A stretch of DNA of 64,000 bases, taken from NCBI RefSeq assembly GCF_014836985.1, contig NZ_JACSPU010000001.1, positions 741,473-805,472 of the forward strand. The letters are read 5' to 3'. Source of the stretch: Planococcus wigleyi (GTDB lineage Bacteria > Bacillota > Bacilli > Bacillales_A > Planococcaceae). Both the position numbers and the translations under genes were made by a program. Below are positions 40,714 through 50,773 of the stretch, piece after piece. Every line of letters starts with the position of its first letter. The first letter of the stretch is position 1. Below the pieces are notes generated by a model. It worked only from the letters and a program-made list of their open reading frames with translations, was not told where the DNA came from and did not search any database.

Positions 40714-40823
40714 CGCAAAAATAGATTTATTTAATGAAGCATTCCAAATTGAAAACAAAATCCAAAAGTCTCAAACAGAAATTTTAATTCTTCAACATAA
40801 AGCTATTTATATTGAACTAAGTT

Positions 40824-40852
40824 CTCGCTTATCTACGCGAGGCTTTTTTATT
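40824..40852 (+). terminator. Intrinsic terminator
   Basis: CTCGC (40824-40828) pairs with GCGAG (40837-40841), followed by GC and six T. The gap from 40714 holds an unstarted stretch with coding-like character but no start codon. Confidence 0.5.
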
Positions 40853-40890
40853 TGCCGAAATAGGATTGTTCACCTAAATCTAGTGGTATT

Positions 40891-40910
40891 ATAAGAACGT
40901 ATGTTCTTAT
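40891..40910. promoter_or_regulatory. LexA (SOS) box
   Basis: ATAAGAAC-GTAT-GTTCTTAT: perfect 8-bp arms around a 4-nt centre, matching the Bacillus LexA consensus GAACNNNNGTTC. It lies 22 bp before the YolD-like start and overlaps a possible -10. Confidence 0.85.
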
Positions 40911-40931
40911 TTAAACTAGGAGGTGGTCACT

Positions 40932-41294
40932 ATGAAAGTAAATAAACACTTTAAACAGGCAGGGGATATCAAGGACCGCGGAGCGATCAAGTGGCAAGGA
41001 ATGATGTTGACGGAGCATGTTGAACTGATTCGCGCGTGGTATGAAGAGGACAAACATGATGCGAAGCCAGATTTGGATGAATACGACCTGCAGCTGCTAC
41101 AGGAAGAATTGGTCTTGGCCGCACAACGCCAATGCCAGGTGAAGATGAAATCATGGAAGGATAAGAAGTTTCACTATCACATAGGAATTATCAAGCAATT
41201 GAACGCTCATAGTCGTATAATAGTATATGAAGATCCAACAGGAGTTCATCAGCTGCCAATGAATGAACTAATCGGCGTCTGGATGATCGACTAA
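40932..41294 (+). CDS. YolD-like protein, SOS-controlled
   Basis: 120 residues. The N-terminal DRGAIKWQGMMLTEHVELIRAWYEED matches the YolD pattern (around residue 15), and the C-terminal beta part (YHIGIIKQLNAHSRIIVYED) also fits. YolD-like genes usually precede a UmuC/Y-family polymerase; none follows here. ATG 40932 is preferred over an in-frame GTG at 40923 by AGGAGGTGG spacing. It stands at the right end of the prophage and is controlled by a perfect LexA box. Confidence 0.85.
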   Translation: MKVNKHFKQAGDIKDRGAIKWQGMMLTEHVELIRAWYEEDKHDAKPDLDEYDLQLLQEELVLAAQRQCQVKMKSWKDKKFHYHIGIIKQLNAHSRIIVYEDPTGVHQLPMNELIGVWMID

Positions 41295-41297
41295 ATT

Positions 41298-41321
41298 CAA
41301 ACTCGCACACAAACTCGCACA
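41298..41321 (+). repeat. Tandem 12-bp repeat near prophage right end
   Basis: CAAACTCGCACA occurs twice with no gap (41298-41309 and 41310-41321), 4 bp after the last prophage gene. Possible integrase arm-type sites or att-proximal repeats; attL is outside the window, so it cannot be tested here. Confidence 0.6.
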
Positions 41322-41464
41322 TGAGTAAAACATAAGTACGGATATTTGCGGACGATAAAAATCCCTATTATATAGTAGAAACTCGATTTTCAGACATTTA
41401 AAAATCATTTCGCATAATGGTGGATTTAGTAAAACTTACGACAAGTGTAAAACCCATTAATAAT
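41322..41464. other. Probable prophage/chromosome junction zone
   Basis: No gene with a good start is seen here; the right attachment site most likely lies in this stretch, between the last phage gene and the terminator at 41465. The exact core cannot be defined without attL. Confidence 0.4.
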
Positions 41465-41508
41465 AAAGGCTCAAAACGCTGCTTATATAGCGTTTTGAGC
41501 CTTTTTCT
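41465..41508. terminator. Strong bidirectional terminator
   Basis: AAAGGCTCAAAACGCT (41465-41480) and AGCGTTTTGAGCCTTT (41489-41504) form a perfect 16-bp stem; TTTTT follows on the plus strand, A-rich sequence on the other side gives U-rich on the minus. Confidence 0.88.
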
Positions 41509-41613
41509 TTGTATGTATATTGATGAAGCGGAAAAGTCTTGCGCAGCTTCCAGTGGGCGTTTTTTGAAGGCAATGAAACTTTATGAAACCTTCGATAATT
41601 TTCCGTACATTCA

Positions 41614-41811
41614 TTACTTTTTGCTTGTAAAAGCCCCGGAACTGCCAAAAGCAATTCCAATCCCTATGCCAAGTGCGATGCCAATAGCCAGATTATCCAT
41701 AGCCACCCCGATAGCGGATCCAATAGATACCCCAAGTGCAATGCCGACGCCCATGTTGGCGGCGTTGTCTTTGTTTCGTTTTTCTTCTTGAACATCTTTA
41801 TTTTCACCCAT
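41614..41811 (-). CDS. Small glycine-zipper protein
   Basis: 65 residues. A charged N-terminus (GENKDVQEEKRNKDN) is followed by Gly-x-x-x-Gly repeats (GVGIALGVSIGSAIGVAM; LAIGIALGIGIGIAFG), a glycine-zipper membrane pattern. GGAGGTG lies 7 nt before the start at 41811. It is the first probable chromosomal gene right of the prophage. Function unknown. Confidence 0.6.
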   Translation of the reverse strand: MGENKDVQEEKRNKDNAANMGVGIALGVSIGSAIGVAMDNLAIGIALGIGIGIAFGSSGAFTSKK

Positions 41812-42040
41812 ACTGGCACCTCCATCATTTTATTCCGGAGAAGTTCGAATATCTATGTATACGGACAAAGTTAAACATGGTTCCAAGAATTCAACAAATG
41901 ATTTTCCGGATGAGCCTTTTTAAACTGCAAATCGAAAAGGGATAAGTGTTCATCTAGCATATTTCTATTATTATATAGAAGAAAAACGGATTTTTGTGGA
42001 TGGAATTTAGAGATGGCGGCAATGCCATCCCCTTGTCGGT

Positions 42041-42298
42041 CTACCTAAATGTCCCTGTTAAAGCTAAAAACAGATCTGCAGTAAACCAAATGGCGAATCC
42101 GATATAGAAAATGAAAATAAATAAATTCAATTTGTTGAAGCCCACCCGACTTATAAAGACAATAAAACATAAAAACAAGCTGACATACAACGGATTTTTC
42201 CAATACCCCGCATTCAAATAATAAATATAGACAAGGTAAGCAGCAGAGAAAGACCAGAGGACTGCCGCTAAGCAATGAATGATGATTTTGATCTGCAC
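42041..42298 (-). CDS. Small membrane protein (85 aa)
   Basis: Three hydrophobic segments (IIHCLAAVLWSFSAAYLVYI; YVSLFLCFIVFI; LFIFIFYIGFAIWF). The start is a GTG at 42298 with GGAAGGGG upstream on the minus strand. No family is recognised. It is divergent from dprA, so it is probably independently expressed. Confidence 0.58.
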   Translation of the reverse strand: MQIKIIIHCLAAVLWSFSAAYLVYIYYLNAGYWKNPLYVSLFLCFIVFISRVGFNKLNLFIFIFYIGFAIWFTADLFLALTGTFR

Positions 42299-42544
42299 TA
42301 TATGGACCCCTTCCTATAATCAGCTCATAAAAAGCGGGAGATTGTGTCTGATGGATAGCTATTCGTTTTCAATGTAGGTGTATGAGGAATGCTGGAAAAC
42401 CAATTTTAAAAATCAAAAGGCAAGCCCACAAGCAATAAAAATATTTTCCGGTTTACGGTTAGCCTAAAACCCATTAGTATGGAGACAAGGTGCTCTTTTG
42501 CTGAAGCAGTTTATTTTCATCCAAACTAGAACAGGAGGAACAAA
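42299..42544. other. dprA upstream region
   Basis: No convincing ORF. It holds the divergent start regions of the leftward membrane gene and dprA; no clear sigma-A promoter could be placed. Confidence 0.3.
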
Positions 42545-43441
42545 ATGGACAAAAAATTTACGAAGCGCTTATTGGCGTTGCATTATGTATTTCCGAAAAG
42601 CTTGCAGAAATTACTGCCGCTTTTGGCACAGGATCCGGATTTGACGAAGCTTGAACAAATGTCTCCATACGAGCTGATGCTGTTATTGAACATAAAACTG
42701 GAACAGGCGACTAAGCTGAAAGCCTCTTACCGACAATCTTTGACATTCCCCTTGATTGAAACCTACGAAAAGTATAAGATAATCCCCGTATCTTATCAAC
42801 ATCCCCTGTATCCTCAAAACCTGTTTGAATTGATCGATCCACCTGCTGTGCTCTATGCTAAGGGAGACCTTACTTTATTGGCTGAACCGAAAAAGATAGC
42901 GATCATTGGTTCGCGAAAAGCATCCCCCTACTCACGGGCAGCGTTGCAGAAGATTGTGCCGCCACTCGTTGAAAACGGCTTTATCATAGTCAGTGGACTG
43001 GCAAGAGGCGCAGATGCGATGGCCCACCAAAAAACGATCGATCTTGGTGGCCGGACGATTGCTGTGACCGGCAGCGGCTTTCTTCACCCTTATCCAAAAG
43101 AGAATGCGTCATTGAATAATATAATAGAAGAAAAACATTTGGTTATAACGGAATATCCACCGTATATGGAACCGAGAAAATGGAATTTTCCGATGAGGAA
43201 CCGCATTATCAGTGGATTGTCTAAGGGCGTTGTTGTCACAGAAGCCTACGTGAAAAGTGGAACTTTGAGTACAATTGAACATGCCCTAGATCATGGCAGG
43301 GATATTTTTGCAGTGCCAGGGGACATTAGCTCTCCATTATCCGAAGGGCCGCATAAATTAATTTTAGAGGGTGCAAAACCAGTTTGGAATGGCTGGCAAG
43401 TGCTTGAAGAGTACCAACAAATGACAGCTGAAAAAGAATGA
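42545..43441 (+). CDS. dprA: DNA-processing protein DprA
   Basis: 298 residues. The Rossmann-fold core shows AIIGSRKASPYS near residue 120 and IVSGLARGADAMAH near 155, then TGSGFLHPYPKEN and NFPMRNRIISGLS: the DprA signature. DprA loads RecA on incoming single-stranded DNA during transformation. It normally lies between sucD and topA in Bacillales; here the prophage is immediately upstream. AGGAGGAA precedes the start. Confidence 0.96.
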   Translation: MDKKFTKRLLALHYVFPKSLQKLLPLLAQDPDLTKLEQMSPYELMLLLNIKLEQATKLKASYRQSLTFPLIETYEKYKIIPVSYQHPLYPQNLFELIDPPAVLYAKGDLTLLAEPKKIAIIGSRKASPYSRAALQKIVPPLVENGFIIVSGLARGADAMAHQKTIDLGGRTIAVTGSGFLHPYPKENASLNNIIEEKHLVITEYPPYMEPRKWNFPMRNRIISGLSKGVVVTEAYVKSGTLSTIEHALDHGRDIFAVPGDISSPLSEGPHKLILEGAKPVWNGWQVLEEYQQMTAEKE

Positions 43442-43541
43442 GGAAATGAAAAGCCTTGCATTAAGCGAAAATCTGTTATACATTTTGCAACAGGTAATTC
43501 TTTAAGCAGTTCTGAGAAACCTCTATGAGGAGGAAAATATT

Positions 43542-45611
43542 ATGGCGGATTTTTTAGTGATTGTTGAGTCGCCTGCAAAGGCGAAAACAATCGAACGGTA
43601 TTTGGGCAAGAAATATAAAGTCCGTGCATCACTAGGACATTTACGTGATTTGCCCCGCAGCCAAATGGCTGTGGATGTTGAAAACAATTATGAACCTCGT
43701 TACATTACAATCAGAGGCAAAGGGCCGATCTTGCAGGATCTTAAAAAAGAAGCGAAAAAAGCGAAGAAAGTCTTTCTCGCGGCTGACCCCGACAGAGAAG
43801 GGGAAGCGATTGCATGGCATTTGGCGACAGCGCTCGGCATTGATCAAACCTCGGATTGCCGAGTGGTATTCAACGAAATCACCAAGGATGCCATCAAGGA
43901 ATCATTCAAGCATCCCCGCAAAATCGATATGGATTTAGTCGATGCGCAACAGGCGCGCCGAATATTGGATCGTCTCGTGGGCTACAGTATCAGCCCATTG
44001 TTGTGGAAAAAAGTAAAAAAAGGCCTATCGGCTGGACGCGTGCAATCCGTTGCACTTCGACTCGTCATTGACCGTGAAAACGAAATCAAAAACTTTGAAC
44101 CAGAAGAATACTGGTCCATCACTGGTGATTTCGAGAAGGACAAGAAGAAATTTGAAGCGCAGTTCTACGGCAATGCAAAAGAAAAAATGAAATTACAGAA
44201 TGAAGCTGACGTTAACGCCGTTATGGCCACCATGTCCGGCAAAGACTTTACGGTAAACCGCGTGGTGAAAAAAGAGAGAAAGAGAAACCCATCCCCCTCT
44301 TTTACAACCTCTTCACTCCAGCAGGAAGCTGCCCGCAAATTAAACTTCCGTGCTAAAAAAACAATGATGCTCGCGCAGCAATTGTATGAAGGTATTGCAG
44401 TGGGTAAAGAAGGCATCACCGGTTTGATTACGTATATGCGGACAGATTCCACACGGATCTCCGATACAGCGAAAAAAGATACAATCGATTTCATCGTTGA
44501 TAATTACGGTGAACAATACGTCACGCAAAAAGCTGCTGCCAAGCAATCAGCGAAATCTCAGGATGCCCACGAAGCGGTGCGTCCGACAAGTGTGATGCGG
44601 ACACCGGAATCGATGAAGAGCATTCTATCAAGAGATTTATATCGTTTGTATAAATTGATTTGGGATCGTTTCGTAGCGAGCCAGATGTCACCGGCAGTCC
44701 TGGACACGGTTATGGCTGAATTGCAGAACGGAGAAGCGGTATTCCGTGCGAATGGTTCCCAGGTCAAATTTCCGGGCTTCATGAAACTTTATATTGAAGG
44801 CACGGATGACCAAAAAGAAGAAAAAGACAATATTCTGCCGGAAATGGATGAAGGGGATATCGTGACAGCGCTTGAAGTTACGCCGAATCAGCATTTTACG
44901 CAGCCGCCTCCACGCTTTACGGAGGCCCGCTTAGTGCGGACACTCGAAGAACTGGGGATAGGGCGTCCGTCCACGTACGCGCCTACACTGGATACCATCC
45001 AAAAACGCGGCTATGTGACATTGGATGCCAAACGGTTTATCCCGACCGAATTGGGTGAGATTGTCCATCAGCTGGTGCTCGAATTTTTCCCGGACATTTT
45101 GAATATCGAGTTTACTGCCAAAATGGAACACGATCTGGATACCGTTGAAGATGGCGAAGTCGATTGGCGCGCTATTATTGACGCATTTTATCAAGACTTT
45201 GAAAAAAGTGTTGAAGTCGCGGAAAGTGAAATGGAAAAAGTCCAGATCAAAGATGAGCCTGTGGGAGAGGATTGTGAGTTATGCGGTTCGCCGATGGTCT
45301 ATAAATTGGGGCGTTACGGCAAATTCATGGCTTGCAGCAATTTCCCGGAATGCCGGAATACAAAAGCGATCGTCAAACACATCGATGTCAAATGCCCGAC
45401 CTGTAAAGAAGGCGAGATCGTTGAAAGAAAGAGTAAGAAGCGCCGGATATTCTACGGTTGCGAACGGTATCCGGAATGCGAATTCGTTTCATGGGATAAA
45501 CCGATTGAACGGCCGTGTCCGAAGTGCAACGAATTGCTGGTAGAGAAAAAAGTGAAAAAAGGCGTTCAAATCAATTGCACGAGCTGTGATTACAAAGAAG
45601 AAGTTCAATAA
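43542..45611 (+). CDS. topA: DNA topoisomerase I
   Basis: 689 residues. TOPRIM domain at the N-terminus ([33 protein letters not shown]), catalytic Tyr in [14 protein letters not shown] near residue 297, and three C-terminal C4 zinc ribbons (CELCGS..CSNFPEC, CPTC..CERYPEC, CPKC..CTSC) from about 578. Type IA enzyme that relaxes negative supercoils. ATGAGGAGG precedes the ATG; a TTGCAT/TATACA pair at 43456-43482 may be its promoter. Confidence 0.97.
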   Translation: MADFLVIVESPAKAKTIERYLGKKYKVRASLGHLRDLPRSQMAVDVENNYEPRYITIRGKGPILQDLKKEAKKAKKVFLAADPDREGEAIAWHLATALGIDQTSDCRVVFNEITKDAIKESFKHPRKIDMDLVDAQQARRILDRLVGYSISPLLWKKVKKGLSAGRVQSVALRLVIDRENEIKNFEPEEYWSITGDFEKDKKKFEAQFYGNAKEKMKLQNEADVNAVMATMSGKDFTVNRVVKKERKRNPSPSFTTSSLQQEAARKLNFRAKKTMMLAQQLYEGIAVGKEGITGLITYMRTDSTRISDTAKKDTIDFIVDNYGEQYVTQKAAAKQSAKSQDAHEAVRPTSVMRTPESMKSILSRDLYRLYKLIWDRFVASQMSPAVLDTVMAELQNGEAVFRANGSQVKFPGFMKLYIEGTDDQKEEKDNILPEMDEGDIVTALEVTPNQHFTQPPPRFTEARLVRTLEELGIGRPSTYAPTLDTIQKRGYVTLDAKRFIPTELGEIVHQLVLEFFPDILNIEFTAKMEHDLDTVEDGEVDWRAIIDAFYQDFEKSVEVAESEMEKVQIKDEPVGEDCELCGSPMVYKLGRYGKFMACSNFPECRNTKAIVKHIDVKCPTCKEGEIVERKSKKRRIFYGCERYPECEFVSWDKPIERPCPKCNELLVEKKVKKGVQINCTSCDYKEEVQ

Positions 45612-45632
45612 TAATTATAGAGGTGTTCGAAA

Positions 45633-46943
45633 ATGACGAAATATGTAAACGTAATTGGCGCAGGACTGGCGGGCAGTGAAGCTGCTTGGCAAATCGCGAA
45701 ACGGGGAGTAAACGTCCGTCTATACGAAATGCGTCCGGTAAAGCAGACAGCAGCCCATCATACGGACAAGTTTGCGGAACTGGTATGCAGCAATTCATTG
45801 CGCGCCAATTCCCTGACAAATGCAGTTGGTGTCATCAAAGAAGAAATGCGCAAATTGGATTCGGTGATCATTGAATCTGCAGACCGGGCATCTGTGCCAG
45901 CTGGTGGAGCACTTGCTGTGGATCGCCATGAGTTTGCCGGAGCTGTGACCGACAAAGTAAAAAATCACCCATTGGTGGAAGTGATCAACGAAGAAGTGAC
46001 TGAAATTCCGGAAGGCATCACAATCATTGCCACTGGTCCATTGACTTCTCCGGCACTTGCGGAAAAAATTCGCGTTTTGACAGGCGAAGAATATTTGTAT
46101 TTTTATGATGCAGCAGCGCCGATCGTCGAAAAAGACAGCATTGATATGGACAAAGTCTATCTGAAATCCCGTTATGACAAAGGGGAAGCAGCTTATCTGA
46201 ACTGCCCGATGACAGAAGAAGAGTTCAAGCGTTTCCATACAGCTCTTGTCGAAGCAGAAGTGGTGCCATTGAAAGAATTCGAAAAAGAGATTTATTTTGA
46301 AGGCTGTATGCCAGTCGAAGTAATGGCAGCCAGAGGCGAGAAGACCTTGACGTTTGGACCGATGAAACCAGTTGGACTGGAAGATCCGAAAACGGGCAAA
46401 ATCCCTTATGCAGTCGTTCAGCTTCGCCAGGATGATGCGGCTGGAACACTTTACAATATTGTGGGTTTCCAAACGCATTTGAAATGGGGACCTCAAAAAG
46501 AAGTGCTTAAATTGATTCCAGGACTTGAAAACGTTGAAATCGTCCGTTATGGCGTGATGCACCGCAATACATTCATCAACTCACCGCGCGTTCTGAAGCC
46601 GACATACCAATTGAAGGCTGATGAAAACATTTTCTTCGCGGGTCAAATGACTGGAGTCGAAGGCTATGTTGAATCAGCGGGAAGCGGATTGCTGGCTGGA
46701 ATCAACGCAGCTAAAATGGCTTTAGGTGAAGAATTGCTGGTATTCCCGGCTGAAACAGCCCTGGGCAGCATGGCGCGTTACATTACGGAAGCCGACAGCA
46801 AGAACTTCCAGCCGATGAACGTCAACTTCGGACTGTTCCCGGACTTGGGTGAACGCATCCGTTCGAAGCAGGAACGAGCTGAGAAGCATGCCGATCGTGC
46901 ATTGGCGGCAATTCAAAATTATATGAATACAGTGACTGTTTAA
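45633..46943 (+). CDS. trmFO: tRNA m5U54 methyltransferase TrmFO
   Basis: 436 residues. FAD-binding [14 protein letters not shown] at the N-terminus; [21 protein letters not shown] and the C-terminal [17 protein letters not shown] are family hallmarks. It transfers a methyl group from methylenetetrahydrofolate to U54 of tRNA. Formerly gid. It lies 21 nt after topA, as in other Bacillales, and is followed by a terminator hairpin that also holds the next promoter. Confidence 0.96.
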   Translation: MTKYVNVIGAGLAGSEAAWQIAKRGVNVRLYEMRPVKQTAAHHTDKFAELVCSNSLRANSLTNAVGVIKEEMRKLDSVIIESADRASVPAGGALAVDRHEFAGAVTDKVKNHPLVEVINEEVTEIPEGITIIATGPLTSPALAEKIRVLTGEEYLYFYDAAAPIVEKDSIDMDKVYLKSRYDKGEAAYLNCPMTEEEFKRFHTALVEAEVVPLKEFEKEIYFEGCMPVEVMAARGEKTLTFGPMKPVGLEDPKTGKIPYAVVQLRQDDAAGTLYNIVGFQTHLKWGPQKEVLKLIPGLENVEIVRYGVMHRNTFINSPRVLKPTYQLKADENIFFAGQMTGVEGYVESAGSGLLAGINAAKMALGEELLVFPAETALGSMARYITEADSKNFQPMNVNFGLFPDLGERIRSKQERAEKHADRALAAIQNYMNTVTV

Positions 46944-46973
46944 TTGATAAAAGCCTCTAAATTTTGGTATAAT
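46944..46973 (+). promoter_or_regulatory. xerC-hslVU-codY promoter nested in trmFO terminator
   Basis: TTGATA (46944-46949), 18 bp spacer, and extended -10 TGgTATAAT (TATAAT 46968-46973). The -10 sits mostly in the loop and right arm of the hairpin 46949-46985. Confidence 0.72.
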
Positions 46974-46986
46974 TTAGAGGCTTTTG
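46949..46986 (+). terminator. trmFO terminator
   Basis: AAAAGCCTCTAAA (46949-46961) pairs perfectly with TTTAGAGGCTTTT (46973-46985) around an 11-nt loop; the T tract is short. Confidence 0.8.
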
Positions 46987-47010
46987 TATTTGGTGAAAGG
47001 TGGAGCATAT

Positions 47011-47904
47011 ATGGAAAAAGAAAAGATGCTTGAATCTTTTATGACCTATATTCAACTGGAGAAGAACTATTCTGAACACACCGTCCACCATTATGAACAT
47101 GATTTGATGGATTTTTTTCTGTTTTTGAATGCCGAGGGCGTACCTGATATCAAAGAAGTCGAATATATACATGCACGAAATTACGTGACGAAATTATATG
47201 ATGCCAAATTATCCAGAACGACGGTTTCCCGGAAGATTTCAGCAATCCGCTCATTTTTCCGTTATGGAAACCGTGAATTTGGATTGAATGAAGCAGCATT
47301 CAGGTCATTGTACCATCCGAAAAAAGAAGAGCGGCTGCCGCAATTCTTTTATGAAGAAGAGCTGGCTCAGCTGTTCAAATCGGTTGTGGGAGAAGATAAA
47401 TTATCGATCCGCAACACCGCGTTATTGGAATTGCTGTATGCTACGGGCATGCGTGTCAGTGAATGCGTTTCGATTCGAATGGGAGATTTGGATCAAACGA
47501 TGCAGATTGTCAAAGTGATGGGGAAAGGCCGGAAAGAGCGCTATATCCCATACGGACAGTTTGCCCAGGATGCCCTGGAACATTACATTGAGGATTCGCG
47601 TCCTAAGTTGATGAAGAATCAAAAACACGATCATCTGTTTGTTAACAGCCGGGGTGAAGCTTTGACAGACCGGGGTGTTCGCCATATTCTAAGTGAATGC
47701 ATGAAGAAGGCATCTGTCAATTCATCGATTTATCCGCATATGATCCGCCACACATTCGCTACTCACCTGATCAATAATGGTGCTGATATCCGGACTGTAC
47801 AGGAACTGCTGGGGCATTCCCATTTAAGTTCAACACAGGTATACACCCATGTCACCAAAGAGCATTTACGGAATACCTATTTAAATTCACACCCAAGAGC
47901 TTAG
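47011..47904 (+). CDS. xerC: Tyrosine recombinase XerC
   Basis: 298 residues. Core-binding domain at residues 1-85 and catalytic residues Arg (GMRVSE, ~147), Lys, His-x-x-Arg (HMIRHTFATH, ~243), His (LLGHSHLSS) and Tyr (QVYTHV, ~276). It resolves chromosome dimers with its partner. ATG 47011 is chosen because GAAAGGTGG precedes it; an extension to 46984 overlaps the terminator. It heads the xerC-hslV-hslU-codY operon (codV in B. subtilis) and is not the prophage integrase. Confidence 0.95.
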   Translation: MEKEKMLESFMTYIQLEKNYSEHTVHHYEHDLMDFFLFLNAEGVPDIKEVEYIHARNYVTKLYDAKLSRTTVSRKISAIRSFFRYGNREFGLNEAAFRSLYHPKKEERLPQFFYEEELAQLFKSVVGEDKLSIRNTALLELLYATGMRVSECVSIRMGDLDQTMQIVKVMGKGRKERYIPYGQFAQDALEHYIEDSRPKLMKNQKHDHLFVNSRGEALTDRGVRHILSECMKKASVNSSIYPHMIRHTFATHLINNGADIRTVQELLGHSHLSSTQVYTHVTKEHLRNTYLNSHPRA

Positions 47905-47919
47905 AGAGGAGATTTTATC

Positions 47920-48465
47920 ATGCAAGAATTCCATGCCACCACGATATTCGCGGTTCAGCATAACGGCAAATGCGCCATGTCAGGCGATGGCCAGGTAACA
48001 TTCGGCAACGCCGTAGTCATGAAACATACAGCCAGAAAAGTACGGAAATTATACAACGGGCAAGTGCTGACCGGATTTGCAGGATCGGTTGCAGATGCTT
48101 TTACCTTGTTCGAGATGTTCGAAGGGAAGCTGACGGAGTACAACGGCAATCTTCAACGCGCTGCAGTTGAACTGGCTAAACAATGGCGCGGGGACAAAAT
48201 GCTTCGCCAATTGGAAGCTATGCTCATCATCATGAACAAAGACGAATTGCTGCTGGTATCCGGAACAGGTGAAGTCATCGAACCGGATGATGGCATTTTG
48301 GCAATCGGTTCAGGCGGAAACTATGCATTGGCAGCAGGCCGTGCCTTGAAAAAATACGCAGGCGATAATCTGACCGCTGCGCAAATCGCACAATCCGCTT
48401 TGGAAACAGCCGCGGATATCTGTGTCTACACCAATCATCAAATCGTTGTGGAGGAATTGTCCTAA
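47920..48465 (+). CDS. hslV: HslV/ClpQ protease subunit
   Basis: 181 residues. [16 protein letters not shown] at the N-terminus, [14 protein letters not shown] and [17 protein letters not shown] are family hallmarks of the two-ring ATP-dependent peptidase. The B. subtilis homologue has Ser just after the initiator Met; here residue 2 is Gln, so the nucleophile is probably Thr7 exposed by removal of MQEFHA. The stop overlaps hslU by 1 bp. Confidence 0.95.
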   Translation: MQEFHATTIFAVQHNGKCAMSGDGQVTFGNAVVMKHTARKVRKLYNGQVLTGFAGSVADAFTLFEMFEGKLTEYNGNLQRAAVELAKQWRGDKMLRQLEAMLIIMNKDELLLVSGTGEVIEPDDGILAIGSGGNYALAAGRALKKYAGDNLTAAQIAQSALETAADICVYTNHQIVVEELS

Positions 48466-49862
48466 TGAAAAATCAATCTGATTTAACGCCAAGACAAATC
48501 ACTGACCATTTGGATCGCTACATCGTCGGCCAAAAAGAAGCGAAACGTTCTATTGCCATCGCATTGCGCAACCGGTATCGCCGAAGCCGGCTGGATGAAG
48601 AAATGCGTGGGGAAGTCATTCCGAAAAACATCTTGATGATCGGGCCGACAGGTGTGGGCAAGACGGAAATCGCCCGCCGTATCGCTAAACTGACGGGAGC
48701 GCCTTTCATCAAAGTGGAAGCGACGAAGTTTACGGAAGTCGGCTATGTCGGCCGTGACGTCGAATCGATGGTACGCGACCTGGTTGAAGCCGCTGTAAGA
48801 ATCGTCAAAGAAGAAAAATTCGAAGCTGTGAAGTTCCAGGCGGAAACCGCTGCCAATGAGCGGATCGTCAAGTTGCTGGCACCGTCCATGCGCAAGAAAC
48901 AAACGAACCAAAATCCGCTGGAAATGCTTTTTGGCCAGAAATTCGAGCAGGAAGAGGAAGAACCGACAGCGGAAGTGGAAGTTCGGGTGAAGAGAAGAGA
49001 AATTGCTGCAGACCTGAAAGCTGGAAAGCTGGAAGATGAATGGGTAACAGTGGAAGTGCTTGAAAATACATTGTCCATGTTTGATGCCATGCAAGGCTCG
49101 GGAATGGAACAAATGGGTGCGAACATGCAGGATGCGTTATCATCGCTGATGCCGAAGAAAAAGAAAAAACGGCGTTTGCAGGTAAAAGAAGCCCGCCGCA
49201 TTTTAACGACTGAAGAAGCCGCTAAATTGGTGGATGATGAAGAAATTTCGCAGGAAGCGATTGACCGCGCTGAGCAGCACGGCATCATCTTCATCGACGA
49301 AATGGATAAAATCGCCAGCAAGAGCAATTCTTCATCTGCTGATGTTTCGCGTGAAGGTGTCCAGCGTGACATTTTGCCGATCGTTGAAGGTTCCACGGTT
49401 TCGACTAAGTACGGTGCAGTCCAAACGGATTATATGTTGTTTGTTGCTGCCGGGGCATTCCACATGTCGAAACCATCCGATCTGATCCCTGAGCTGCAAG
49501 GCCGATTCCCGATCCGTGTGGAATTGCAGAAGCTTGAAGTTGAAGATTTTGTCAAAATCTTGACGGAACCGAAACATTCTTTGATAAATCAGTATAAAGC
49601 CCTTCTCGAAACTGAGGGGATTGTGGTACACTTCAATGATGCCTCAATAGTCAGACTTGCAGAAATTGCATATGAAGTAAATCAGGACACAGATAACATC
49701 GGTGCTCGTAGGCTGCACACTATACTCGAGCGCCTGTTAGAGGATTTGTCTTTCGAAGCTTCCGAGATTTCACCAGCGCAAATTGACATTACCCCCCAAT
49801 ATGTGAATGAAAAGCTCGAAAATGTGGCGAAAAATAAAGACTTGTCACAATTTATTCTGTAA
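48465..49862 (+). CDS. hslU: HslU/ClpY ATPase
   Basis: 465 residues of AAA+ unfoldase. Walker [14 protein letters not shown] near residue 60, the I-domain with acidic and Lys-rich segments (~140-240), Walker [13 protein letters not shown] near 274, and sensor motifs [10 protein letters not shown] and [20 protein letters not shown]. It unfolds substrates and feeds them to HslV. Start overlaps the hslV stop. Confidence 0.96.
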   Translation: MKNQSDLTPRQITDHLDRYIVGQKEAKRSIAIALRNRYRRSRLDEEMRGEVIPKNILMIGPTGVGKTEIARRIAKLTGAPFIKVEATKFTEVGYVGRDVESMVRDLVEAAVRIVKEEKFEAVKFQAETAANERIVKLLAPSMRKKQTNQNPLEMLFGQKFEQEEEEPTAEVEVRVKRREIAADLKAGKLEDEWVTVEVLENTLSMFDAMQGSGMEQMGANMQDALSSLMPKKKKKRRLQVKEARRILTTEEAAKLVDDEEISQEAIDRAEQHGIIFIDEMDKIASKSNSSSADVSREGVQRDILPIVEGSTVSTKYGAVQTDYMLFVAAGAFHMSKPSDLIPELQGRFPIRVELQKLEVEDFVKILTEPKHSLINQYKALLETEGIVVHFNDASIVRLAEIAYEVNQDTDNIGARRLHTILERLLEDLSFEASEISPAQIDITPQYVNEKLENVAKNKDLSQFIL

Positions 49863-49948
49863 ATCAAGGCGAATTAGTTTCAATAAAGAGTAAAAACCTT
49901 TAGAATATTGAATAAACAGGGTACGAATTATGTAGGAGGTTCATTTAA

Positions 49949-50728
49949 ATGAATTTATTAGGAAAAACAAGACGAATTAACTCTATGCTGGAAGCAGCAG
50001 GCGGTAAAAAAGTAAACTTTAAAGACATGGCTGAGACATTGAGCGAAGTAATTGAATGTAACGCTTTCGTAGTTAGCCGCAAAGGTAAAGTATTAGGTTA
50101 TGCAATTAACCAACAAATCGAAAACGAGCGTATGAAAGGGATGTTGGAAGAACGCCAATTTCCGATTGAATACACTCAAAAGCTTTCGAACATCACTGAA
50201 ACAACTGAGAACTTGGATGTTAACAGTGAACACACGATCTTCCCGGTGGAAGAACGTGAATTGTTCAAAAACGGCTTAACAACAATCGTTCCGATCAATG
50301 GCGGCGGAGAACGTTTAGGAACACTTCTTCTTGGACGTGTAGATGCAGAATTCCATGACGACGATTTAATTCTTGGAGAATACGGCGCTACTGTAGTAGG
50401 GATGGAAATCCTTCGTGAAAAAGGCGACCGCATCGAAGAGGAAGCACGCAGCAAAGCTGTTGTGCAGATGGCGATTTCTTCACTTTCATACAGTGAGCTT
50501 GAAGCAATCGAACATATTTTCGAAGAACTTGACGGCAACGAAGGCTTGCTGGTAGCTTCGAAAATTGCTGACCGCGTGGGTATTACACGTTCAGTTATCG
50601 TAAACGCACTTCGCAAGCTTGAAAGTGCAGGCGTTATCGAATCACGCTCTCTAGGAATGAAAGGGACATACATCAAAGTATTGAACACGAAATTCCTTGC
50701 TGAACTTGAACAATTGAAAATGAACTAA
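49949..50728 (+). CDS. codY: Global regulator CodY
   Basis: 259 residues. N-terminal GAF domain ([24 protein letters not shown]-type pocket) binds branched-chain amino acids, and the C-terminal winged helix ([28 protein letters not shown], near residue 200) binds DNA. CodY senses GTP and branched-chain amino acids and represses nutrient-stress genes. It has its own SD (AGGAGG) and an 86-bp gap from hslU; a terminator follows. Confidence 0.97.
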   Translation: MNLLGKTRRINSMLEAAGGKKVNFKDMAETLSEVIECNAFVVSRKGKVLGYAINQQIENERMKGMLEERQFPIEYTQKLSNITETTENLDVNSEHTIFPVEERELFKNGLTTIVPINGGGERLGTLLLGRVDAEFHDDDLILGEYGATVVGMEILREKGDRIEEEARSKAVVQMAISSLSYSELEAIEHIFEELDGNEGLLVASKIADRVGITRSVIVNALRKLESAGVIESRSLGMKGTYIKVLNTKFLAELEQLKMN

Positions 50729-50737
50729 GTAAACAAG

Positions 50738-50773
50738 AAACGATGCGGGGATCTGCCTGGCATCGTTTTTTTA
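50738..50773 (+). terminator. codY terminator
   Basis: AAACGATGC (50738-50746) pairs with GCATCGTTT (50760-50768), followed by TTTTT. Confidence 0.88.

Noticed and set aside
40714..40823. Coding-like stretch after the 40.3 kb membrane gene
   Set aside because: The frame (NEAFQIENKIQKSQTEI and on) has no start codon; a decayed gene is possible but not supported.
41417..41791. Rightward ORF of 124 codons near the prophage end
   Set aside because: It reads through the 16-bp terminator stem and is antisense to a better-supported glycine-zipper gene.
42390..42450. ComK-like A/T boxes before dprA
   Set aside because: AAAA/TTTT spacing does not match the ComK consensus and the region is generally AT-rich.
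47011..47904. Tyrosine recombinase near the prophage as its integrase
   Set aside because: It is the core xerC in conserved synteny (trmFO-xerC-hslVU-codY), 5.7 kb beyond the prophage end; the phage integrase must lie left of the window.
49895..49909. CodY-box-like sequence upstream of codY
   Set aside because: It has four mismatches to the consensus, too weak to call autoregulation.
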